This document shows, one piece after another, positions 1-7,220 of a DNA stretch of 64,000 bases. Source of the stretch: Prevotella sp. (GTDB lineage Bacteria; Bacteroidota; Bacteroidia; Bacteroidales; Bacteroidaceae); NCBI GenBank assembly GCA_017618275.1, contig JAFZUS010000128.1:27148-91147 (forward strand), read 5' to 3'. The position numbers and the translations under genes are program-made. Position 1 is the stretch's first letter. The number at the start of each line of letters is the position of its first letter. The notes below the pieces were generated by a model that made no database searches, was not told the DNA's origin, and saw nothing but the letters and a program-made list of their open reading frames with translations.

Positions 1-1080
1 CAGATGATGACGCTTGTCAACTACGTCTTTGAGAACTCTTCTCGTTCGGAACTCAACTTCTTTGGCTACTGGTTTGATGTCACCTACTATGCAGGTGAAC
101 CTATAGTCCTTGAGCCTGTTGATGTTCCTGAAGACCTGGTGGCTGAACCGTATATGTTAACGGCTCTGTCACTGGTACCTGAAAGTGATGTGTGGACCGA
201 CTTCACTTTCCAACCGCAGGTAGGCTTTGATGGAAATGACGTTTATTTCAACGGATTCTCAACGGATTCGAAGGATATGTGGGCAAAGGGTACGCTGAGC
301 GACGACGGCAAGACCGTCACCATTCCTGCCAACCAATACATCGGAATGCTTGATGTGATGGGTATATATACCTTCGACTACTTCATCACGGCTGTCGATG
401 ACGAAGGACACCTTGTTGACCTCGTGCTGAACTACGACGCAGAGACAAGTACCTTCACCACCGACCAACTCCTGTATATCAATGGAAGTAAGTTGAAGTT
501 GGATTATTATGAAATCCTCGACAATGTTGTCATTTCCAAGATGACGGACTTTGCTGCCACACCTGCCGACCCTCAGGTGACGAGTATCGGTGCTACGGCG
601 TATTTCCCATACATAAAAATCCATGTTCCTGTGAAAGACACAGAAGGCCGTCTTATCCAGTCCGAACAGCTCTACTACACCATCTGGTATGAGAAGGACG
701 GCACAGCACAGCAGCTCAAATTTACCACTGCTGACTACTCGTACTTGCCGTACGATATGACGGAGGTTCCCTATAACTACGGCGACGACTACGACTTCTA
801 TAGGGATTCTGAGGAAACGTTAGTCTATATCAATGGGGTCGATGAGGACATCAAGACCACTTGGACGAAGATGGGCATACAGAGCATTTACTACGGTGGT
901 GGCGAACGCCACGAATCAAACATCTGTTGGACGGAAAACGAGGCCGTAACCGTCGGTATCAGCGACATTCCCACGAACAACAACCGTGAGCGTGTCATCT
1001 ACGACCTGCAGGGTCGCCGCGTCGAGGCTCCTACCAAGGGCATGTACATCATCAACGGCAAGAAGGTCGTCTTGAAATAG
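1..1080 (+). CDS. Secreted protein with C-terminal sorting-type tail (5' truncated)
   Basis: The reading frame is open from the first base, so the start lies outside the window and only the last 359 or so residues are seen. The protein is acidic and rich in Tyr, Asp and Thr, with beta-sandwich-like texture and no membrane segments. The last 27 residues match the tail seen on many secreted Prevotella proteins (YDLQGRRV followed by KGMYIINGKKVVLK), which probably serves as an export or sorting signal. Two other proteins in this window end similarly. I do not recognise a catalytic domain, so the function is unknown. A hairpin plus T-run follows directly. Confidence 0.75.
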   Translation, partial: QMMTLVNYVFENSSRSELNFFGYWFDVTYYAGEPIVLEPVDVPEDLVAEPYMLTALSLVPESDVWTDFTFQPQVGFDGNDVYFNGFSTDSKDMWAKGTLSDDGKTVTIPANQYIGMLDVMGIYTFDYFITAVDDEGHLVDLVLNYDAETSTFTTDQLLYINGSKLKLDYYEILDNVVISKMTDFAATPADPQVTSIGATAYFPYIKIHVPVKDTEGRLIQSEQLYYTIWYEKDGTAQQLKFTTADYSYLPYDMTEVPYNYGDDYDFYRDSEETLVYINGVDEDIKTTWTKMGIQSIYYGGGERHESNICWTENEAVTVGISDIPTNNNRERVIYDLQGRRVEAPTKGMYIINGKKVVLK

Positions 1081-1087
1081 AATTCGA

Positions 1088-1145
1088 ACACAGGAGTCAG
1101 GAACGACGTGTAATAACACAATAGCCCTGACCCCTGTGTCTTTTT
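1088..1145 (+). terminator. Intrinsic terminator after the first gene
   Basis: A 14-bp stem (1088-1101 with 1126-1139, one A/C mismatch) is followed by C and five T. It lies 8 nt after the stop codon of the upstream gene and before the DUF2461 gene. Confidence 0.7.
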
Positions 1146-1160
1146 GAAACGACATAGATT

Positions 1161-1886
1161 ATGGATACAAAACGAATACTTGGATTTCTCCGTCAGGTGA
1201 TGGCCAACAACAATCGGGCTTGGTTTCAGGAGCATAAGGCGGAATATGATGCTGTTCGTCAGGAGTTCGAACGGGGTGTGGCTCAGGCGTTGGAGCGTAT
1301 CTGCAGTTTCGATGAGGAAGTCGTGCATCTGACAGTCAAGGACTGCACCTACCGTTTCTATCGCGATACGCGTTTCTCAGCAGACAAATCGCCCTATAAG
1401 AACCATTTGGGTGCCTACATAGACGCCAAAGGCAAGAAGGCGCTGAGAGGCGGTTATTATCTGCATCTGGAGCCAGAACATTGTCTTTTGGCTGTGGGAA
1501 ATTATTGGTTGCCAACAAACATTCTGACCTCTTGTCGCAACAAGATCATGACAGAAACCGACGAGTGGCTGCGATGTGTGGAGAACAAGGAGTTTCTAAG
1601 GTATTTTGGCAGCGATGTCGTCAGTTCCTTTCAAGAACCCACGAATATCTCGAGTTGGGATCAGCCACAGGGTTTTGGTTTGGAGAAACTCAAAACCTGT
1701 CCTTCGGGCTTTCCTAAGGACTGGGAGTATGTTCGTTATCTGCGCCTGAAGGACTATTGTGCCTGGCACGCTGTCGATGAAGATTTCTTCGAGGGCGATG
1801 GCTGGCTCGACGAGATGGAGAAGATGTTTCGTGCTGCCAAACCCATGATGGACTTTATGAACGAGGTGATTGACGATTACGAGTAA
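1161..1886 (+). CDS. DUF2461 (TIGR02453) family protein
   Basis: A 241-residue soluble protein matching the DUF2461 family over its full length. Visible marks are the N-terminal WFQEHKAEYDAVR segment, the YRFYRDTRFSADKSPYKNHLGAY block and the GGYYLHLEP block. The biochemical role of the family is not established to my knowledge. The gene stands alone: a terminator precedes it and a repeat-rich gap of more than 300 bp follows. There is no signal peptide, so the protein is probably cytoplasmic. Confidence 0.85.
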   Translation: MDTKRILGFLRQVMANNNRAWFQEHKAEYDAVRQEFERGVAQALERICSFDEEVVHLTVKDCTYRFYRDTRFSADKSPYKNHLGAYIDAKGKKALRGGYYLHLEPEHCLLAVGNYWLPTNILTSCRNKIMTETDEWLRCVENKEFLRYFGSDVVSSFQEPTNISSWDQPQGFGLEKLKTCPSGFPKDWEYVRYLRLKDYCAWHAVDEDFFEGDGWLDEMEKMFRAAKPMMDFMNEVIDDYE

Positions 1887-1945
1887 ACACAACGAGGAGG
1901 GTTTTCCATATAGTGCCCCAGTAGCCGAAGCAGGTACGCAGCGGG

Positions 1946-2099
1946 CGCTGCTGATAAAATCCCCGCTCGCTGCCGATATTAGCAGCGGCCGCTGCTGATT
2001 ATGTCCACGCCCGCTGCCGATCCGAGGGAAAGGGGTTTTATCCCTGCTGCAAAGGCACTTTACCCCTGTATCGAACGTCTCTTTCCCTTGTTCCCTACG
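1946..2099. repeat. Array of seven degenerate 22-bp units
   Basis: Units start exactly every 22 bp at 1946, 1968, 1990, 2012, 2034, 2056 and 2078. The first four begin with CGCTGCYGAT. The last three share a core close to TTTAnCCCTG in the same register. Units 2 and 3 meet in the perfect 16-bp palindrome AGCAGCGGCCGCTGCT. The array fills most of the gap after the DUF2461 gene and codes for nothing evident. Confidence 0.75.
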
Positions 2100-2115
2100 T
2101 CTTAACAACCGTAAA

Positions 2116-2165
2116 GGAACCTCTTTAAATACTGGGGGTTCAGGATGGTTAGGTGTTATGGTAAG
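2116..2165. repeat. 50-bp dispersed repeat, copy 1
   Basis: This 50-bp stretch recurs at 6233-6282 with a single difference. It contains GGTTAGGTGTTATGGTAAG. Both copies lie in gaps that also hold a 22-bp array. Confidence 0.85.
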
Positions 2166-2183
2166 GGGGCTCGAAAAATAAAC

Positions 2184-2205
2184 TGTGAATTGTGAATCTG
2201 TGAAT
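2184..2205. repeat. TGTGAAT heptamer tract
   Basis: TGTGAAT, TGTGAATC and TGTGAAT in tandem, a 22-nt tract between the 50-bp repeat and the promoter of the DUF3667 gene. Confidence 0.6.
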
Positions 2206-2239
2206 AACCCACAATGATCCAAAGATTTCTGGCTACTTT

Positions 2240-2271
2240 CTTGCTTGTTTCGAAAAGAAAACGTACCTTTG
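2240..2271 (+). promoter_or_regulatory. Promoter of the DUF3667 gene, leaderless type
   Basis: -33 CTTG (2240-2243), a 20-nt spacer and -7 TACCTTTG (2264-2271). Only five bases separate the -7 box from the ATG at 2277, so transcription should begin at or next to the start codon. Confidence 0.7.
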
Positions 2272-2276
2272 TGCCG

Positions 2277-3161
2277 ATGTTTGAAGAATTGAAGGAGAAA
2301 TACAGGCAATTCAGGGAGTGGCAACAGCAACCATATCAGGTGAAGCCGTTGTCAGCAAAGGAGCACGACTGCACTACCTGCGGAACTCACTTTGAAGGTA
2401 ACTATTGTCCCCGTTGCGGACAGTCGTCAAAAATAGGCAGATACTCCTTCAAGAACGCCTTCCTCCTGTTTCTCGATGTATGGGGCTTGGGCAACAGAGG
2501 CATGTTCCGTACCATTCGCGACCTGATTTTCAGGCCAGGCTATATGATTCGCGACTACCTGCAAGGGATGCAGATGGCATACTTTCCACCTTTCAAGTTG
2601 TTCTTCTTGCTCATCGCCCTATCGTTGCTTGTGCAGACAGGTTTGAATGTCAAGGGTGTAAACCGCATCGATGAGAGTATAGAAATGTTAGATAAGGCAA
2701 CGACTATTTCTCCTGAACAGTATTATACTGAAAACGCTGATGAAAGACAAAAGCAGATAGCATACTATACCACCACGAAAGAGATAATGACATGGACTTA
2801 CAAACACATGACTATCGTGTCGCTTGTCTTCCTGCTATTCTTCACTGGCCCGCTATACCTGTTCTTCCGCCATAGTCCGAATATTCCCGATATGAGGTTT
2901 TCAGAGTTCTTCGTCTCTGTGATCTATTTCACGAACATGACGAGTATCTATTCCATTGTTTGGGAATTCTTCTGTGGGAATATATACTTTGAGATGTCTC
3001 TTTCTTTGCTCGCCTTCATTCCCCTGAAACAATTGTCAGGCTATAGTTACTGGCGCACAATATGGAAAACCCTCCTCGCATTCATTCTCTTCTGGATAAT
3101 AATCATATTCTTTGGAGGGATCTTTGGTGGCATTTACTCCATCATCAACATGATCGGATAA
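2277..3161 (+). CDS. DUF3667 zinc-ribbon membrane protein
   Basis: A 294-residue protein. The N-terminus holds a zinc ribbon (C32, C35, C44, C47 in CTTCGTHFEGNYCPRCGQ). The family block around LIFRPGYMIRDYLQG follows, then about five hydrophobic segments running to the C-terminus. This order is typical of DUF3667, whose role is unknown. I chose ATG 2277 over the in-frame ATG at 2214 because the promoter lies between them. The promoter and the first 18 or so codons resemble those of the Fic gene that follows, while the rest of the two proteins is unrelated. Confidence 0.8.
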   Translation: MFEELKEKYRQFREWQQQPYQVKPLSAKEHDCTTCGTHFEGNYCPRCGQSSKIGRYSFKNAFLLFLDVWGLGNRGMFRTIRDLIFRPGYMIRDYLQGMQMAYFPPFKLFFLLIALSLLVQTGLNVKGVNRIDESIEMLDKATTISPEQYYTENADERQKQIAYYTTTKEIMTWTYKHMTIVSLVFLLFFTGPLYLFFRHSPNIPDMRFSEFFVSVIYFTNMTSIYSIVWEFFCGNIYFEMSLSLLAFIPLKQLSGYSYWRTIWKTLLAFILFWIIIIFFGGIFGGIYSIINMIG

Positions 3162-3195
3162 GACTACGCTGTTCCGTAAGATTTCTTGCCTTTTT

Positions 3196-3227
3196 CTTGT
3201 TTGTTTCAGAAATAATCCCTATCTTTG
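3196..3227 (+). promoter_or_regulatory. Promoter of the fic operon, leaderless type
   Basis: -33 CTTG (3196-3199), a 20-nt spacer and -7 TATCTTTG (3220-3227), with the ATG five bases later at 3233. The stretch 3177-3240 aligns without gaps to 2221-2284 upstream of the DUF3667 gene. Confidence 0.7.
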
Positions 3228-3232
3228 CCCCG

Positions 3233-4012
3233 ATGTTTGAGAAGGAAATAGAGGAATACGAGCGCATCCGAGAGGAGTATCAGCAGAAGATAGCCGATAG
3301 GATGGGGAAGGAGCAGTGGATGGAATACAACGAGATTCTGTTCTCTGCCCACTCTTGTGCTATTGAGGGCAACTCGTTTACTGTCGATGATACGCGTATC
3401 CTTCGAGAGCAAGGCATGGCGATGATTCCTGTAGGCCGCTCTTTGCTCGAATGCACAGAGATGGCAGACCATTTCCGAGCCTTCGACTATATGGCGAGCC
3501 ATCTGAATCATCCCTTCGATGAAGCCTTATTAAAAGAGGTAAATCGTTTGGTAACAGAGCATACGCTCAGTTATCGAACCCCCAATGCGATTCCAGGCGA
3601 ATACACCACAGAAGATATGGCTGCTGGCGATACCGTCTTTGGAGACCACGAGGCTCTGATTGCTCGTGTACCCAACCTGATGGCCTCAACACAAAAGGCA
3701 CTCGATGAAGGCCAGCACCCATTAGTTGTCGCAGCCAAATGGCACGGCTATTACGAATATCTGCATCCTTTCCGTGATGGCAACGGAAGGACTGGTCGCT
3801 TACTCTCAAACTTTATCCTCCTTCGTGCCAATCATCCTTTACTCATCATCCGCCTCGAAGATCGTGCTGTCTATATATCTGCCCTCAAGCAGATCCGTAC
3901 AGAAGGAACAGACGAGCATCTCATCGCCTTCTTCTTCAAAACTGCCATCTCTCGCATGAAGTCCGAACTCTCCCAAAAGCGCAAGAACTCTCTTCCAACG
4001 ATGTTTTTCTGA
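3233..4012 (+). CDS. Fic-domain protein (probable AMP transferase)
   Basis: A 259-residue Fic protein. The catalytic motif HPFRDGNGRTGR lies at residues 178-189, with the His base and the phosphate-binding GNGR loop intact. Residues 41-46 read SCAIEG, matching the (S/T)xxxE(G/N) inhibitory-helix motif, here N-terminal as in class II Fic enzymes, so the enzyme is probably self-inhibited. Known Fic proteins mostly transfer AMP to Ser, Thr or Tyr of target proteins; the target here is unknown. ATG 3233 fits the promoter position better than upstream starts. A zeta-type kinase gene begins one base after the stop codon. Confidence 0.85.
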   Translation: MFEKEIEEYERIREEYQQKIADRMGKEQWMEYNEILFSAHSCAIEGNSFTVDDTRILREQGMAMIPVGRSLLECTEMADHFRAFDYMASHLNHPFDEALLKEVNRLVTEHTLSYRTPNAIPGEYTTEDMAAGDTVFGDHEALIARVPNLMASTQKALDEGQHPLVVAAKWHGYYEYLHPFRDGNGRTGRLLSNFILLRANHPLLIIRLEDRAVYISALKQIRTEGTDEHLIAFFFKTAISRMKSELSQKRKNSLPTMFF

Positions 4013-4013
4013 T

Positions 4014-4589
4014 ATGAGCAAGAATTTGTATATCATCAGCGGTTGTAATGGCGCAGGAAAGACTACAGCGTCATATACCGTGCTTCCTGAAATCTTGGAT
4101 TGCAGGGAGTTCGTCAATGCTGATGAAATTGCTCGTGGACTATCACCTTTTAATCCTGGGAGTGTCGCTATCGAGGCTGGGCGACTGATGCTCAAACGTA
4201 TCGAAGAACTATTGGGAAAGGGCGAGTCATTCTCCATCGAGACCACACTTGCCACCAAATCGTACATTAATCTCGTCCGTCGTGCTCAGGCAGAAGGTTA
4301 TGCCGTTAAGATCATTTTCTTCTGGCTTAAGACTCCAGAACTTGCTGTCCTTCGAGTTGCAGAGCGTGTACAGAAGGGTGGGCACGATATTCCTGAGGAT
4401 GTTATTAGACGCAGATACGTAGCCGGAATCAAAAATCTTTTCCAATTGTTTATGAACGAGGTGGACTATTGGGCAATTTATGACAATTCTGAACAATTTC
4501 GGCAAAAAGTAGCAAGCGGTAGGAAAGGAAAGGCTATGGATATTTTTGTGGATTATAAGTTTAAAGCAATTGAAGATTATGTCAGATAA
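4014..4589 (+). CDS. Zeta-toxin-like P-loop kinase
   Basis: A 191-residue P-loop protein with Walker A GCNGAGKT at residues 10-17, then the VNADEIARGLSPFNP block and an SIETTLATKSY block typical of zeta toxins and 'predicted ABC-type ATPases'. Zeta toxins phosphorylate UDP-N-acetylglucosamine; whether this shorter chromosomal relative does so is unknown. It sits one base after fic and overlaps the next small gene by 11 nt, so the three genes are very probably co-translated. Confidence 0.8.
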   Translation: MSKNLYIISGCNGAGKTTASYTVLPEILDCREFVNADEIARGLSPFNPGSVAIEAGRLMLKRIEELLGKGESFSIETTLATKSYINLVRRAQAEGYAVKIIFFWLKTPELAVLRVAERVQKGGHDIPEDVIRRRYVAGIKNLFQLFMNEVDYWAIYDNSEQFRQKVASGRKGKAMDIFVDYKFKAIEDYVR

Positions 4590-4761
4590 AGAATATTTAG
4601 AATTTACTGAGAGTTTGGATAAGGGACTTTTGTTAGCCGAGAAACGTATGCTTCAGGAAAAGGCCCTTCATGATGAGTCTGTTGTCGTTTGCGACAAGGA
4701 TGGTAACATCAAACGCATCCCTGCCAAACAGGTCATCGCTGAGAATCCTATTTTCCAATAA
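4579..4761 (+). CDS. Small protein paired with the zeta-like kinase (possible antitoxin)
   Basis: A 60-residue acidic protein (MSDKEYLEFTESLDKG... to ...AENPIFQ) starting inside the end of the kinase gene. Overlap and position suggest a partner or antitoxin, but its sequence shows no recognisable antitoxin fold. The in-frame ATG at 4546 would give a longer overlap; I prefer 4579 because its product begins like a normal small protein. Confidence 0.65.
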   Translation: MSDKEYLEFTESLDKGLLLAEKRMLQEKALHDESVVVCDKDGNIKRIPAKQVIAENPIFQ

Positions 4762-4839
4762 ATGGGTCAGGCACCATTGTGACAAGGTTTCCCTGATAAA
4801 GACAAATTTCTGTCAATTTTACAAAACCAAGGAAAAAAA

Positions 4840-6114
4840 ATGAAAAGAATTATTGTTTATAAATTGATAGTTTTTCTACTAATGGGTCTTTTGACAGGTT
4901 GTGTACAACCAAAGCCCCAAAGAGTAAACGCAGAGGACCACACAGAAATCAAAGATTCTCTGACGGCTGAAAACAATGAGAATTATCAATTTGAGGAAGA
5001 AGATCGTGCTCTTATTCAAAATGGGAATGCTTTTTCGTTACAACTTTTTCAAAAAATAGCGGCAGAAACAAAGAAAAGCACATTCATTTCTACCATTGGC
5101 ATTCTTTACTCTTTAAATATTCTGAATCTTGGAGCAACAGGTGAGACACTTCAGGAAATTTGTGATGTTTTAGGTGTTGACAGCACAGATTTAAAAAGGA
5201 TGAACACACTTTGCCGTCGAATGATAAAGGGACGGGTAAAAATGCAAGCAGATGATTTGCCAGGGCTTTCGTCAAACTTGTTAACAGGCTGTGCTCTCTT
5301 TGTAAAAAGTGGCGTTGAGATATCCCAGTTATTTACTAACGACTTTGAACATTTTTATTTTGGACAAATCATTCAAGGTAGTTTCGATGACAAGATGCAA
5401 AATCAGATAGATGACTGGTGCAGTGACAAAACGGATAATAAAATAAATCATTTACCAATCGAGGGTGACGCACAATGTATTTTGGCTGTCGTTAACTGCT
5501 TTAATGGAAAATGGGAAAAGGAATTTGATACGGAGAAAACGAAAGAAGAACCTTTCTATGGAAGAAGGCACAAGACTGTCATGATGATGAATGATGCGGA
5601 TTACGACAGAAAACTATCTATTGCTCAGCGGTCAGATTATTCATTGTTAAGGATTCCATACCGTGGCGGTTATGTGATGTATGTCATATTACCTGAAAAG
5701 GGAAAAATGTTACCATCAGTCATTCATAAACTTACTTGGAAAGAGTTGCAAAATGCTATTGACAATTTGGACTACTATGACACTGTCTATATAAAACTTC
5801 CAAAGTTTGAAATGGATTATAACTGGATAGCTAATAAATGTTTGACATCATTGGGAATACACAAAGTGTTTGGACATGAGGCTGATTTGGATAATTTGAA
5901 TAAAGATCTTTATGTATCAAATATTTCACAATACACCAAGATTAAGGTAGATGAAATAGGAACAGATGCGTCAGCTATAACTTTTGAGGTATTAAAAGCT
6001 AAAGAAGAAAAAGAACCTTCTGTCGCATATTTCTATGCTGACCATCCTTTTGCCTATATTATTCAAGATACATTTGGTAACTATTGTTTCATGGGAACAT
6101 TCTGGGGTGATTGA
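4840..6114 (+). CDS. Serpin-family lipoprotein
   Basis: A 424-residue serpin with a lipoprotein signal (lipobox LLTGC, Cys21). The serpin fold is seen in the NSLN-type first helix region, VVNCFNGKWEKEFD, ILPEKGKML and the C-terminal DHPFAYIIQ...GNYCFMG block. The hinge EIGTDASA (about residues 372-379) has the small residues needed for loop insertion, so it is probably inhibitory. The reactive loop is rich in Lys and Glu. It likely blocks serine or cysteine proteases at the cell surface. Codon use is more AT-rich than in the neighbours. A second serpin lies at 27336-28649. Confidence 0.88.
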   Translation: MKRIIVYKLIVFLLMGLLTGCVQPKPQRVNAEDHTEIKDSLTAENNENYQFEEEDRALIQNGNAFSLQLFQKIAAETKKSTFISTIGILYSLNILNLGATGETLQEICDVLGVDSTDLKRMNTLCRRMIKGRVKMQADDLPGLSSNLLTGCALFVKSGVEISQLFTNDFEHFYFGQIIQGSFDDKMQNQIDDWCSDKTDNKINHLPIEGDAQCILAVVNCFNGKWEKEFDTEKTKEEPFYGRRHKTVMMMNDADYDRKLSIAQRSDYSLLRIPYRGGYVMYVILPEKGKMLPSVIHKLTWKELQNAIDNLDYYDTVYIKLPKFEMDYNWIANKCLTSLGIHKVFGHEADLDNLNKDLYVSNISQYTKIKVDEIGTDASAITFEVLKAKEEKEPSVAYFYADHPFAYIIQDTFGNYCFMGTFWGD

Positions 6115-6417
6115 TTTATATTTTTGCATTTGTGAACTCACTGGGGACGGTTCTCAATGAGTTCAGAACACAGGCTCACAGAGGAGTACTGTGAGTTGTG
6201 CAGAACTCCTAACAACCTAACCTGACACGTCTGGAACCTCTTTAAATACTGGGGGTTCGGGATGGTTAGGTGTTATGGTAAGACCCAACCAACACCTAAC
6301 CTATTTGATGTTGTATGAATGTAAAGAAAACTTGCCTATATTTAACACTTCAAAAGTGGGGCTTCTAGAATAGGAAAAGGCGAGGGGAGAACGAGAAGTA
6401 AGCAAACAAGGGGCGAG
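6115..6417. other. Non-coding gap after the serpin gene
   Basis: No gene is seen. The stretch holds short inverted words (GAACTCAC, GAGTTCAGAAC, GTGAGTTGTGCAGAAC), the second copy of the 50-bp repeat, and the inverted repeat GGTTAGGTGTT / AACACCTAACC (6264-6274 with 6291-6301). Confidence 0.6.
6233..6282. repeat. 50-bp dispersed repeat, copy 2
   Basis: Matches 2116-2165 at 49 of 50 positions by eye. Here it is followed by the complement of its GGTTAGGTGTT part, giving a hairpin that copy 1 lacks. Confidence 0.85.
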
Positions 6418-6549
6418 ATTGCTGCATGCCTATGGAGATATTGCTGCTTGCCTAAGAAAAATTTGTTCCCTAGGCAGGGAACAATTGCAAGCATTAATAG
6501 TAGCAATTGCGGAAATTAATAGTAAAAGTCGCTGCTATTAATAGAAAAA
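6418..6549. repeat. Array of six degenerate 22-bp units
   Basis: Units start at 6418, 6440, 6462, 6484, 6506 and 6528, exactly 22 bp apart. Units 1 and 2 share ATTGCTGC.TGCCTA. Units 4, 5 and 6 share ATTAATAGtA-like second halves. Unit 3 is the palindrome TGTTCCCTAGGCAGGGAACA. The array ends just before the stop codon of the phosphatase gene on the other strand. Confidence 0.75.
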
Positions 6550-6557
6550 GAAAAAGG

Positions 6558-7028
6558 CTACGCTCTTGTCAGTTCATCAAGCAGGCCTTCGCAAGCATCT
6601 TCGAGAAGTTCGAGGGCAAATTCGAAGTCGCGAGTGCCCCCATAATAGGGGTCAGGAACGGTCTTCTGGCCTGGATGATGACGCAGATAGTCGCTCATGC
6701 GGATGATTTTGGCGAGGTCGGCTTGGGAATTCGCCTGTCGAGCCACATCGTGATAGTTCTCCTGATCCATCACAGCAATTAGGTCGAAACGGGCAAAATC
6801 CTTCGAAGAGAACTGACGGGCCCGATGATCAAACGTATATCCGTGCCTTTCTCCACACTTTCGCATACGATAGTCAGGCAACTGCCCCACATGCCAGGAG
6901 CCAATGCCAGCAGAATCAATCAGAAATTCGTCTTCGAGACCTCGTTCAGCCACGAGATGTTTCATGATGCCGTCAGCAGCAGGCGAACGGCATATATTGC
7001 CCAAGCAGATAAAGAGTATCTTTTTCAT
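6558..7028 (-). CDS. Low-molecular-weight protein tyrosine phosphatase
   Basis: A 156-residue cytoplasmic enzyme with the P-loop CLGNICRS (Cys8, Arg14, Ser15) and the VPDPYYGG acid loop carrying the catalytic Asp. It should hydrolyse phosphotyrosine in proteins; in bacteria such enzymes often counter polysaccharide-export tyrosine kinases, none of which is seen here. I chose the start at MKKILFICLGNICRS (7028) because the longer frame runs through the promoter. The -7 box TAACTTTG ends eight bases before this ATG, so the leader is at most a few bases. Confidence 0.9.
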   Translation of the reverse strand: MKKILFICLGNICRSPAADGIMKHLVAERGLEDEFLIDSAGIGSWHVGQLPDYRMRKCGERHGYTFDHRARQFSSKDFARFDLIAVMDQENYHDVARQANSQADLAKIIRMSDYLRHHPGQKTVPDPYYGGTRDFEFALELLEDACEGLLDELTRA

Positions 7029-7036
7029 TTTGGGTG

Positions 7037-7104
7037 CAAAGTTAGTGCAAACCGAGCGAAAAACCAAATTAATTTGAGTTTTTCCGAGGTGCAGCCTAAC
7101 TTCG
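7037..7104. promoter_or_regulatory. 68-bp divergent promoter repeat, copy 1
   Basis: Minus arm: -33 TTTG (7065-7068), 20-nt spacer, -7 TAACTTTG (7037-7044), driving the tyrosine phosphatase gene. Plus arm: -33 TTTG (7073-7076), 20-nt spacer, -7-like TAACTTCG (7097-7104). The two -33 boxes lie back to back in CCAAATTAATTTGA. Copies 2 and 3 lie at 40694 and 61918. Confidence 0.75.
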
Positions 7105-7167
7105 GCGATAAAATCGCCAAAGATAGCAATTTTTTGGCAAAATGACCGATTATTCAAAATAATGTTG

Positions 7168-7175
7168 TATCTTTG
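7168..7175 (+). promoter_or_regulatory. -7 box for leuS
   Basis: TATCTTTG lies 45 bp before the leuS start. No TTTG is seen at the expected -33 position. Confidence 0.55.
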
Positions 7176-7220
7176 CAGCCCAAATTATAATGTACGGAAA
7201 CAAAATAAATACAAAATACA

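Noticed and set aside
1946-2099. CRISPR array as explanation for the 22-bp units
   Set aside because: Units follow one another without spacers, are degenerate, and no cas gene is near.
6507-6782. Open frame of 91 codons on the plus strand
   Set aside because: It runs from the 22-bp array into the antisense of the tyrosine phosphatase gene; no independent support.
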